DNA of 13,256 nucleotides, from NCBI GenBank assembly GCA_900551625.1, contig URWZ01000019.1:1-13256 (forward strand). Direction: 5' to 3'. This document shows, piece after piece, positions 7,172 through 12,424 of this stretch. The stretch comes from an uncultured Collinsella sp. (GTDB lineage: Bacteria; Actinomycetota; Coriobacteriia; Coriobacteriales; Coriobacteriaceae). The stretch's first letter is position 1. Every line of letters begins with the position of its first letter. Below the pieces are notes generated by a model. The model was not told the DNA's origin and searched no databases. It saw only the letters and a program-made list of their open reading frames with translations. A program made the translations under genes and the position numbers.

Positions 7172-7654
7172 TTACGAGAAGAGCTTGCTCGTGTCCTCAA
7201 CAGGCGTGCTCGGAACGCGCCTGATCTCCAACTCCACCCCCAATTCCTGCAGCTCTTTAAACGCAGCGACATCCTCGTCGTTAACTGCGACGGAGGTGGC
7301 GACTTGGCGCTTTCCTTCCGACATGTGCATGTTGCCGATGTTTACCTTCTTTATAGGCACACCGCCCTTGACGAGCGTAAGCACGTCTTCCGGTGTTTCG
7401 GCCACGATGAAGATCTTCTGGCGCGGGCTCGCCTTGCCAATGACGTCGATGGTCTTCTGCAGAGAGAAGAAACGCGTAGCGACGCCGGCGGGAGCGGCCA
7501 TCTTCATGAGGTTCTGGCGCATGGTGTTGGACGCCACGTCGTCGTTGGCGACGAGGATGAGGTTGGAGCCCAGGGTGGAGTTCCACTGGGTGGCAACCTG
7601 ACCATGAACCAGTCGGTTATCGATGCGGGTAAGAAGAATGTTGGGTTCTGCCAT
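7172..7654 (-). CDS. agaV: PTS mannose/GalNAc-family EIIB component
   Basis: A 160-residue cytoplasmic phosphocarrier that receives phosphate from EIIA and passes it to sugar bound by EIIC/EIID. The active-site segment is LLTRIDNRLVHGQVATQW, with phospho-accepting His17. Other matches to the family are LILVANDDVASN, FFSLQKTIDVI and KGGVPIKKVNIGNMH (about 96-110). The last, with the following MSEGKRQVATSV stretch, closely resembles E. coli AgaV/AgaB as I remember them, which points to an N-acetylgalactosamine-type system. Length is normal. The start at 7654 follows AAAGGA. It lies 36 bp after the yajC-like gene. Confidence 0.93.
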   Translation of the reverse strand: MAEPNILLTRIDNRLVHGQVATQWNSTLGSNLILVANDDVASNTMRQNLMKMAAPAGVATRFFSLQKTIDVIGKASPRQKIFIVAETPEDVLTLVKGGVPIKKVNIGNMHMSEGKRQVATSVAVNDEDVAAFKELQELGVELEIRRVPSTPVEDTSKLFS

Positions 7655-7690
7655 GTTGATCAGCTTCCTTTCGATATTTGCTGACGACAG

Positions 7691-7972
7691 TTACTTAATC
7701 TCCTGAATCGCGTAACGCGAAACATCTACGACGGCTCCGGATCGGACTTTGATCTGGACCTTCTCGCCTTCGATGCCTTTGACGGTTCCGTAGATACCGC
7801 CGGCGAAAAGAACCTCTTGACCCGGCTTGAGCTCGGTGTGCAGCTCCTTGAAGTACTTCTGCTTCTTCTTCATGTTGATTTGCGACCAGATGGTGTAAAT
7901 CAAGCCCATGATGACAAGCAGGCCTAAAAGGGCGACCGAGGAGCTCAGGACGTTGGCTCCGAAATCGGCCAT
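7691..7972 (-). CDS. yajC: YajC-family membrane protein within the PTS operon
   Basis: A 93-residue protein with one N-terminal transmembrane helix (about 12-31, SVALLGLLVIMGLIYTIW). The basic stretch KKKQKYF follows, then a small beta domain ELKPGQEVLFAGGIYGTVKGIEGEKVQIKV, the signature of YajC, an accessory subunit of the SecDF translocase complex. The ATG shares one base with the EIIA stop (TAATG), so translation is coupled. It sits between EIIA and EIIB genes rather than next to secD/secF or tgt. YajC-like genes are known in some mannose-family PTS operons, for example the hyaluronan PTS locus of streptococci. It may therefore be a paralogue devoted to assembling or stabilising EIIC/EIID. 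That role is inference; the family call is firm. Confidence 0.9.
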   Translation of the reverse strand: MADFGANVLSSSVALLGLLVIMGLIYTIWSQINMKKKQKYFKELHTELKPGQEVLFAGGIYGTVKGIEGEKVQIKVRSGAVVDVSRYAIQEIK

Positions 7973-8415
7973 TAGATGCCGTCCTCGTCGCCGAAGATAT
8001 CCTCTTCCTCGGAGCTGGCAACGGATGCGACCGTCTGGGCGGTGACGCCCGTCTGGCCAACGGTCACGGCCTGCTCGCCAAGCTCGGCGAGCGTGGCATT
8101 GCCGCGGAGGAACAGAAGCTCAATAACCATGGGAAGGTTGGTGCCAGTCAGAACCTCGACGTTGTCGACATCCTGGGCAATCATCATCGACTGGTTGAAC
8201 GGGGTGCCGCCAAGCAGGTCGGTAAAGACGAGCACGCCATCGCACTCCTCGCGCATGGCGGTAATAGCGGCGCGGAGATCCTCACCGTAGGATGCGGCCT
8301 GGTCGCCCTCAAAAGGAACGACGGTAAAAGCAGGCTGGTCGCCAGCAACCATCGCGATAGCGCTTGCAAGGCCGGGTGCGAACTGTCCATGACCGGTAAG
8401 AATAAAGCCAACCAT
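7972..8415 (-). CDS. agaF: PTS mannose-family EIIA component
   Basis: A 147-residue cytoplasmic phosphocarrier, first gene of the PTS operon. It takes phosphate from HPr at His9, seen in ILTGHGQFAPGL, and hands it to EIIB. The second family signature is FTDLLGGTPFNQS (64-76), followed by a TGTNLPMVIELL segment (90-101). The last 15 residues are very acidic (SEEEDIFGDEDGI). The start at 8415 is preceded by GGAAGGG, and that ribosome site can be paired by an upstream leader segment. The stop overlaps the yajC start by one base. The gene order EIIA-yajC-EIIB-EIIC-EIID points to one transcript from a promoter near 8565. Confidence 0.93.
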   Translation of the reverse strand: MVGFILTGHGQFAPGLASAIAMVAGDQPAFTVVPFEGDQAASYGEDLRAAITAMREECDGVLVFTDLLGGTPFNQSMMIAQDVDNVEVLTGTNLPMVIELLFLRGNATLAELGEQAVTVGQTGVTAQTVASVASSEEEDIFGDEDGI

Positions 8416-8425
8416 TCAAATTTCC

Positions 8426-8468
8426 CTTCCGAAGGTGTGTACAATCTGAGTCCGATGATTTTCGGAAG
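8426..8468 (-). promoter_or_regulatory. Possible Shine-Dalgarno-sequestering leader of the EIIA gene
   Basis: On the minus strand CTTCCGAA (8468-8461) is perfectly complementary to TTCGGAAG (8433-8426), which contains part of the EIIA ribosome site GGAAGGG. Pairing would hide the site. A competing hairpin TCCGA/TCGGA (8451-8455 with 8462-8466) uses the same upstream arm and would free it. This could be a translational switch or chance; no ligand motif is recognised. Confidence 0.4.
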
Positions 8469-8515
8469 CCAGCGGGCGCTCGCCCTTAAAGCTTCTTGGA
8501 AAGCGTTCTTTGAAG

Positions 8516-8545
8516 ACCAGTGGTTTCTAAACTGGTAGTAACCAC
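8516..8545. promoter_or_regulatory. Candidate GntR operator cluster upstream of the PTS operon
   Basis: CTGGTAGTAACCAC (8532-8545) carries the same 12 bases TGGTAGTAACCA found at agaS and fits TGGT-N4-ACCA. Directly next to it ACCAGT (8516-8521) and ACTGGT (8531-8536) form another inverted pair with a 9-base spacer, so three or four half-sites are clustered. It lies just downstream of the candidate extended -10, where a bound repressor could block early transcription. Confidence 0.65.
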
Positions 8546-8563
8546 GTGACGTGTTGTTGTCAC
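8546..8563. repeat. Inverted repeat GTGAC-N8-GTCAC at the PTS promoter
   Basis: Perfect 5-bp arms GTGAC (8546-8550) and GTCAC (8559-8563) lie between the GntR-type operator and the candidate -10, overlapping the expected transcription start. The spacing does not match the CRP consensus. The binding protein, if any, is unknown. Confidence 0.4.
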
Positions 8564-8570
8564 TATATCA
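8562..8570 (-). promoter_or_regulatory. Candidate extended -10 promoter of the PTS operon
   Basis: On the minus strand TGATATAGT (8570-8562) matches the extended -10 form TGnTATAAT with one mismatch. No good -35 is seen. Transcription would start near 8555, giving a leader of about 140 nt that contains the operator cluster and the possible ribosome-site hairpin. Confidence 0.45.
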
Positions 8571-8604
8571 CCCCAGAAGAGGTCGCTTTCCTTGATTCAT
8601 ACGG

Positions 8605-8616
8605 TAAAACGTTTTT
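8605..8616. promoter_or_regulatory. LacI-like palindrome AAAACGTTTT
   Basis: AAAACGTTTT (8606-8615) is a perfect palindrome with the central CG typical of LacI-family operators, flanked by GGT and ACC. It is distant from any obvious promoter of the PTS operon, so function is speculative. Confidence 0.3.
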
Positions 8617-8637
8617 GCACCGCTCACGGTGATAAAT

Positions 8638-8654
8638 CGACCGTTTACCGGTCG
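8638..8654. repeat. CGACCGTTYACCGGT element, copy 1
   Basis: CGACCGTTTACCGGTCG contains inverted arms CGACCG/CGGTCG around TTTAC. Its first 15 bases match 14 of 15 in a second copy at 8856-8870. The related CGGTAAA at 8602-8608 could pair with TTTACCG (8644-8650), forming a larger inverted repeat. Confidence 0.5.
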
Positions 8655-8670
8655 TTAACACTTCTACCTG

Positions 8671-8692
8671 CGGTTTTGAAACCGTTTCGAAA
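8671..8692. repeat. Adjacent palindromes CGGTTTTGAAACCG and TTTCGAAA
   Basis: CGGTTTTGAAACCG (8671-8684) has perfect 6-bp arms around TG. It is followed immediately by the perfect palindrome TTTCGAAA (8685-8692). The arrangement is operator-like; no regulator is assigned. Confidence 0.4.
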
Positions 8693-8701
8693 TGTTTTGG
8701 C

Positions 8702-8718
8702 AAAAGATCGGATCTTTT
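8702..8718. repeat. 17-base palindrome AAAAGATCGGATCTTTT
   Basis: Perfect 8-bp arms AAAAGATC and GATCTTTT surround a single central G. The loop is too small for an RNA terminator, so a DNA-binding site is more likely. Confidence 0.45.
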
Positions 8719-8811
8719 CCTGTGTCTAAACAACGCAGGGCGGCTAAAAATAGCGTGAAGAAAAATTGCAGGTCATTGTGAAGATATGTGAATTGGTCTT
8801 TTTGACTTAAT

Positions 8812-8827
8812 ACCAGTTAGAACCAGT
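8812..8827. promoter_or_regulatory. Degenerate GntR-type half-site repeat
   Basis: ACCAGTTAGAACCAGT is a direct repeat of ACCAGT. On the minus strand it reads ACTGGTTCTAACTGGT, with a left half matching the two strong operators (CTGGT) and a right half off by two. It is followed on the minus strand by TGGTATTAA, a weak extended -10. It may be an auxiliary site of the GntR protein. Confidence 0.35.
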
Positions 8828-8838
8828 TTTGAGATTAT

Positions 8839-8870
8839 CGGTGAACGGTAGTTTTCGACCGTTCACCGGT
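8839..8870. repeat. 11-bp inverted repeat containing CGACCGTTYACCGGT copy 2
   Basis: CGGTGAACGGT (8839-8849) and ACCGTTCACCG (8858-8868) are perfect arms around an 8-base spacer. The right arm lies within the second copy of the CGACCGTTYACCGGT element (8856-8870). It could form an RNA hairpin or be a protein-binding site. No U-tract follows on either strand. Confidence 0.5.
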
Positions 8871-8874
8871 TACT

Positions 8875-8888
8875 TGCAATCGTTTGCA
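8875..8888. promoter_or_regulatory. LacI-type operator candidate TGCAATCGTTTGCA
   Basis: The arms TGCAA/TTGCA around a centre with CG fit the general LacI-family operator form (TGCAANCGNTTGCA). No LacI-type regulator is encoded in the window, so it would respond to a protein encoded elsewhere. Confidence 0.4.
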
Positions 8889-9056
8889 GTTGTTTTCCCA
8901 GATGAATTAGGGAAGCGCGATGGAGCGCTTGCGCGATCACGGGAAGTTTTAGGCATTTGTCCTCATCCCCCGAACGCCAAACTCCGGCATCCAAAATGAG
9001 CTAATAGCTCACGCTAATCGTTTTCAATCATTACTTACTCAGTATACGTAATTATT

Positions 9057-9095
9057 TATCGTTTATCGTTAATTTTGATATGATACAAGTATCAT
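9057..9095 (+). promoter_or_regulatory. Promoter and operator-like palindrome before the DUF2975/XRE pair
   Basis: TATGAT (9079-9084) is a good -10 box about 35 bp before the chosen start. The -35 position is weak (TTATCG). The 16-base palindrome ATGATACAAGTATCAT (9080-9095) has perfect 7-bp arms and overlaps the -10 and start point. A tandem TTATCGT repeat lies at 9057-9070. This fits autoregulation by the small XRE protein of the pair. Confidence 0.55.
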
Positions 9096-9118
9096 CCAAA
9101 ACGTCGATTGGAGGGGTT

Positions 9119-9757
9119 ATGGTCCACCGAAACGCATCTATATCGAATGAAACCATCAGCCGCGAACAGACGATAGCCAAACTGAGGAAGCTCGCTCGCA
9201 TCTGCAAATGGGCCACGATCTGCATTACCACAGCGCTCGCTCTGGGACTCCTCGCAGTCATTGCGATTGACCTTCTACTTATATTGCCCGGCCTCTCCCA
9301 AGGGTCGTGCCTCCAATCCGTAGAACTTCAAGCCGGCGAAGGGCCGTGCCTGGCTATTGTCGGTACCGATGCGCAGGCCCCACTTATGCTCGTCGCACAC
9401 GATGGCCACACTGCCATAGGGAGCCTCTTGATGACATGCCTCGCGCTTACCATCGCGATAAGCGTGCGCAGGCTTTTCTTCAACATTGAAAAGGAAGGCA
9501 GGCCCTTTGACCTTGAATGTAACCAGACACTTCGTCGAGTAGGACATTTATTCCTTATCGGCGGCGTTGCCGTGAGGCTTCTTGGTGCCGTAATCACGGG
9601 AATGATACTCTCAGGATTTGGCGGCAGCTTTACGGATGCGTTCGCCGGCCAGTTATTCGAGCCCTCCATGCTCTTTGCAGGCCTGATTATTTGCCTGATT
9701 GCCAGTATCTTCCGCTACGGGTATATCCTGCAAAAACAAGATGACGAGTTGCTCTAG
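9119..9757 (+). CDS. DUF2975-like four-helix membrane protein
   Basis: A 212-residue membrane protein with four likely transmembrane helices (about 33-58, 98-117, 143-164 and 184-199). Family-like features are the loop RRLFFNIEKEGRPFDLEC (117-134) after the second helix and the ending FRYGYILQKQDDELL. Both resemble DUF2975 proteins, typically encoded directly before a YozG-type XRE regulator, as here. Function is unknown; such pairs are thought to be membrane-linked regulatory modules. An ATG at 9080 is in frame but lacks a ribosome site and lies inside the promoter palindrome. The ATG at 9119 follows GGAGGGG, so it is preferred. The gene ends nine bases before the regulator start. The loop between helices 1 and 2 has two cysteines (64 and 77). 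Confidence 0.8.
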   Translation: MVHRNASISNETISREQTIAKLRKLARICKWATICITTALALGLLAVIAIDLLLILPGLSQGSCLQSVELQAGEGPCLAIVGTDAQAPLMLVAHDGHTAIGSLLMTCLALTIAISVRRLFFNIEKEGRPFDLECNQTLRRVGHLFLIGGVAVRLLGAVITGMILSGFGGSFTDAFAGQLFEPSMLFAGLIICLIASIFRYGYILQKQDDELL

Positions 9758-9766
9758 GGGGAATCC

Positions 9767-10006
9767 ATGATTATTCTGCGGCTTGACCGCATGCTCGCCG
9801 AACGCAAGATCTCATCCAAAGAGCTTGCGGAACGCGTGGGCATCTCCCAGGTCAATATGTCACGCATTAAGACGGGCAAGGTTTCTGCCATACGTTTTTC
9901 AACTCTTGACGCGATATGTCGGGCACTCGACTGCCAACCGGGCGATGTGCTGGAATATATGCCTGACGATGAAGCCGATAATCTTTTTGGACTTAAAGAT
10001 GAATAG
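9767..10006 (+). CDS. Small XRE-family regulator (YozG-like)
   Basis: A 79-residue Cro/C1-type helix-turn-helix protein that is nearly all DNA-binding domain. LDRMLAERKISSKELAERVG and ISQVNMSRIKTGKVSAIRF hold the helix-turn-helix, followed by STLDAICRALDCQPGDVLEY, the usual ending of the YozG subfamily. It has no separate effector domain. The ATG follows AGGGGGA six bases upstream and nine bases after the DUF2975-like stop, so the two are co-transcribed. The membrane partner may control its activity. It probably binds the palindrome at 9080-9095; that is inference from position. Confidence 0.9.
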   Translation: MIILRLDRMLAERKISSKELAERVGISQVNMSRIKTGKVSAIRFSTLDAICRALDCQPGDVLEYMPDDEADNLFGLKDE

Positions 10007-10039
10007 CCATAATTAAGCCGCCAATCACGCCCTCAACGC

Positions 10040-10079
10040 AAAAAGTCCGCCAGAACGACTTCCGTACTGGCGGACTTTC
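10040..10079. terminator. Bidirectional terminator between XRE gene and foldase-like gene
   Basis: Arms AAAGTCCGCCAG (10042-10053) and CTGGCGGACTTT (10067-10078) form a perfect 12-bp stem, with further ACG/CGT pairing in the loop. On the minus strand a TTTTT run follows the stem; the plus-strand run is shorter. It sits between two convergent genes and serves both. Confidence 0.85.
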
Positions 10080-10120
10080 TGCTGTCTATCGGCTAGATGC
10101 TCGATGAGCCGTGCGACTCT

Positions 10121-11206
10121 TTACGCAAACAGGCCGTAGATGCTGATGTTGGCCTTGGCGTAGAGGCCGTTAGCATACTCGGTCCACTTGGAGCTGGCGC
10201 TCGAAGCCTGCGAGGAATACTGCTGGTAGGCGGTGTAATAGGCGGTCATGGCCTGCTTATAGGTCGCACTATCGGCCGTAAAGGCATCGTCGGCAAAGGC
10301 CTTGGCATAGGTGCTGTCGGCGTCCTTCCAAGTGCCCTTCTCGCTATCCCACTCGTCACCGGCAAGGTTGATGATGTAGTCGGCGTAGTCCTTGCTCGCG
10401 GTCTCCTCGTTGCCGTCAGCAGGCTCGGTCGGAGCGGTCGGCATGCTTGCGGAGCTATCGCCCACCTTCTTCTTGTAGAGCTTCTGCAGCGTCGCAGACT
10501 GGCGAACGATCTGCTTGGCCTGATCCTTGGACACGCCGTACTGCGTGGCCATGGTCTTGTAGTCGGAGGTACCGATGGAATCCTCGGCGTACTGCTTCAT
10601 TTCCTTGGAAGAGACGGTAATGCCCTCGTCCTCGGCAGCGTCCAGCAGAATCTGGTTGCGCACGTAGGACAGGATAACGTCGGCAGACGGAGCGGTGTAG
10701 TTGCCGTCGTCGTTCTTGACGGTGTCGAGGCTATACTGGCTCTCGATGGCCTCACGCGCGGTGATGTCGCTCTTCTTGCCGTTGTAGCTATAGCTTGCCA
10801 CGGTCGAATCGAGCTGGTCCTCGGTCAGGGTCGCCGAGCCGACGCCCTTGCCGCCAAAACCGCCATTGCCGATAAAGAAGCCGACCACGGCAGCGATCAC
10901 GACGGCGACCACAAAGGCGGCAATCATCGTCTTCTTGTGCTTGCAAGCGTGGTCGTCCAAGTCGGAGTCGTTGTCCTCATCCTGCTCCTCGGGCATCAGA
11001 TTCTCGTCAGCAGCGTCCGCGGCGATCTTTGCCTCCAGGCGAGCGTCCTCCTCCTCGGCGGTCGTGCCGGCGGCAATATGCTCGGCAGACGTGCCGGCGA
11101 CCAGGTCGATCTTCTCGTCCTCATCACCGTCGGGGCCTTCGCCGCGCTCGATGATCTGGATGCCGTCGATCTCGTCCTTCTCGTCCTTCTTTTGAATCAG
11201 ACCCAT
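10121..11206 (-). CDS. Membrane-anchored SurA-like/foldase-like protein
   Basis: A 361-residue protein. Residues 1-88 are hydrophilic and strongly acidic (many Asp/Glu), probably cytoplasmic. One transmembrane helix follows (about 93-113, after KHKK), then a Gly-rich linker and an extracytoplasmic domain. Residues of about 125-245 (LTEDQLDSTVASY, SADVILSYVRNQILLDAAEDEGITVSSKEM and YGVSKDQAKQIVRQ) resemble the SurA_N chaperone domain of PrsA/SurA foldases. I see no parvulin PPIase motif. The C-terminal 110 residues are rich in Ala, Tyr and Ser with a likely helical TYKQAMTAYYTAYQQY stretch. The start at 11206 follows AAGGAG. It lies downstream of the isocitrate dehydrogenase gene, separated by a hairpin. 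It is probably a chaperone for secreted proteins; that function is inference and the SurA_N match is moderate. Confidence 0.75.
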   Translation of the reverse strand: MGLIQKKDEKDEIDGIQIIERGEGPDGDEDEKIDLVAGTSAEHIAAGTTAEEEDARLEAKIAADAADENLMPEEQDEDNDSDLDDHACKHKKTMIAAFVVAVVIAAVVGFFIGNGGFGGKGVGSATLTEDQLDSTVASYSYNGKKSDITAREAIESQYSLDTVKNDDGNYTAPSADVILSYVRNQILLDAAEDEGITVSSKEMKQYAEDSIGTSDYKTMATQYGVSKDQAKQIVRQSATLQKLYKKKVGDSSASMPTAPTEPADGNEETASKDYADYIINLAGDEWDSEKGTWKDADSTYAKAFADDAFTADSATYKQAMTAYYTAYQQYSSQASSASSKWTEYANGLYAKANISIYGLFA

Positions 11207-11244
11207 ATCGGTTACTCCTTGTTAGGAAACATAGTCCTCAATAG

Positions 11245-11273
11245 AATACGCCCGACAGAGTGCCGGGCGTATT
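11245..11273 (-). terminator. Hairpin after the isocitrate dehydrogenase gene
   Basis: AATACGCCCG (11245-11254) and CGGGCGTATT (11264-11273) form a perfect 10-bp stem with a 9-base loop. The following minus-strand sequence CTATTG is only weakly U-rich, so termination may be partial. A second inverted pair, GCAAAC/GTTTGC (11290-11295 with 11315-11320), lies nearer the gene. Confidence 0.5.
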
Positions 11274-11332
11274 GATTCTTAGGTTATACGCAAACACTTA
11301 AGTACTATTTAGGCGTTTGCAGCGTGCATACC

Positions 11333-12418
11333 TTAGGCCAGGTGCGCGATAACGGCATCGGCAAAGGCCTGCGTGCCCACGGCGCCCTCGACGGAGCCGG
11401 TCTGGGCACGACGCACGTCACCGGTAACCTGCTCGCCCTCGTCGAGCGTGGCAGAGACGGCGGCGCGAATGCGATTGGCAGCGTCGTTCTCGCCCAGGTG
11501 ATCGAGCATCATCGCAGCAGAGAGGATCTCGGCCGTGGGGTTGGCGATATCCTGGCCAGCGATATCGGGCGCGGAGCCGTGCGTTGCCTCAAAGATGGCG
11601 CAGTCAGCACCGATGTTGGAGCCGGGGGCCATGCCTAAGCCGCCTACCAGGCCGGCGCACAGGTCGCTCACGATGTCGCCGTACAGGTTGGGCAGCACCA
11701 GGACATCGAAGTCGTTGGGGTTCTGGACCAGGCCCATGCAGGTGGCGTCGACGATCTTGTCGTTGAACTCGATTTCGGGATAGTTGGCGGCCACCTCGCG
11801 CGCAACGCGCAGGAACAGGCCGTCAGTCGCTTTCATGATGTTTGCCTTGTGTACGGCCGTCACCTTTTTGCGGCCGCAACGGCGGGCGTACTCAAAGGCG
11901 TACTCCACAATGCGGCGGCTCTTGGCGATGGAGATGGGCTTGATCGAGATGGCGGAATCGGCGGCGAAGGTCTTCTGACCCGAGCGCTCGACGAGCTGCG
12001 AGAGCTCCTCAACCTCGACAGCGCCCTCATCGAACTCGATGCCGGCGTAGAGGTCCTCGGTGTTCTCGCGCACGATAACCAGGTCGACGTCGCGGAAACG
12101 CGAGCCGTCGCCCGGCTGCGACAGGCAAGGGCGCACGCAGGCGTACAGGTCGAAATGCTTGCGCAGGGCCACGTTGACGCTGCGGAAGCCCGTGCCGACC
12201 GGTGTGGTGATGGGGCCCTTGATGGCAACCTTGGTCTCGGCGACCGCATCGAGCACGTGCTGGGGCAGCGGCGTGCCAAACTCGTCCATGACGCCGGCGC
12301 CGGCCTCCTGGACGTTCCAGTTGATCTGGACACCGGTGGCCTCGACCACGCGGCGCATGGCCTGCGTAATCTCGGGACCGATACCGTCACCGGGAATCAG
12401 GACTACATCGTGCGCCAT
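11333..12418 (-). CDS. icd: NAD-type isocitrate dehydrogenase
   Basis: A 361-residue member of the isocitrate/isopropylmalate dehydrogenase family, cytoplasmic, converting isocitrate to 2-oxoglutarate and CO2. PGDGIGPEI (9-17) opens the fold. [11 protein letters not shown] (77-87) has the Ser80-x-Asn82 arrangement of isocitrate dehydrogenases rather than the isopropylmalate enzyme. Other substrate and metal residues are Arg96, Arg117, Tyr124 in [11 protein letters not shown], Lys191 and Asn193 in [11 protein letters not shown], and Asp248/Asp252 in YGDIVSD. In [11 protein letters not shown], Asp285-Ile286 replaces the Lys-Tyr of NADP-specific E. coli Icd, indicating NAD. The start at 12418 follows GAGGAG inside the end of the upstream gene, only six bases after its stop. 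It may mainly supply 2-oxoglutarate for glutamate. Homoisocitrate or isopropylmalate activity is less likely. Confidence 0.88.
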   Translation of the reverse strand: MAHDVVLIPGDGIGPEITQAMRRVVEATGVQINWNVQEAGAGVMDEFGTPLPQHVLDAVAETKVAIKGPITTPVGTGFRSVNVALRKHFDLYACVRPCLSQPGDGSRFRDVDLVIVRENTEDLYAGIEFDEGAVEVEELSQLVERSGQKTFAADSAISIKPISIAKSRRIVEYAFEYARRCGRKKVTAVHKANIMKATDGLFLRVAREVAANYPEIEFNDKIVDATCMGLVQNPNDFDVLVLPNLYGDIVSDLCAGLVGGLGMAPGSNIGADCAIFEATHGSAPDIAGQDIANPTAEILSAAMMLDHLGENDAANRIRAAVSATLDEGEQVTGDVRRAQTGSVEGAVGTQAFADAVIAHLA

Positions 12419-12424
12419 AATCTG

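Larger units (their letters stand above)
8416..9118. other. Long repeat-rich intergenic control region
   Basis: About 700 bases separate the divergent PTS operon and the DUF2975-like gene, with no convincing ORF. It is AT-richer than its flanks and packed with inverted repeats, the main ones listed separately. Other short ones are AAGCGC/GCGCTT (8913-8930) and TGAGCTAATAGCTCA (8997-9011). The part at 8416-8570 is the likely PTS leader, promoter and operator. The part near 9057-9118 is the promoter of the plus-strand pair. The middle 450 bases hold operator-like palindromes whose regulators are not evident in the window. Confidence 0.75.

Noticed and set aside
8580..8890. Possible CRISPR array or origin from the repeated motifs
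   Set aside because: There are only two copies of the 15-base element at 218-base spacing, with no regular spacers, no cas genes, and no DnaA-box series or replication genes.
8920..8952. Ten-codon plus-strand frame after AGGGA in the long intergenic region
   Set aside because: It is very short, with no promoter or conserved context, and the ribosome-like bases are part of an inverted repeat; most likely chance.
9080..9118. Earlier ATG at 9080 for the DUF2975-like gene
   Set aside because: It has no ribosome site and lies within the -10 box and palindrome; the ATG at 9119 follows GGAGGGG.
10097..11275. A 392-codon plus-strand frame opposite the foldase-like gene
   Set aside because: It spans the terminator region and lacks a ribosome site; its Leu/Val/Gly-rich sequence comes from antisense reading of an acidic, Ala-rich protein. 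The minus-strand gene has a transmembrane helix, AAGGAG and a terminator.
11333..12418. 3-isopropylmalate dehydrogenase (leuB) instead of icd
   Set aside because: The substrate segment [11 protein letters not shown] has the Ser-x-Asn arrangement of isocitrate dehydrogenases, and no leucine-pathway genes are adjacent.
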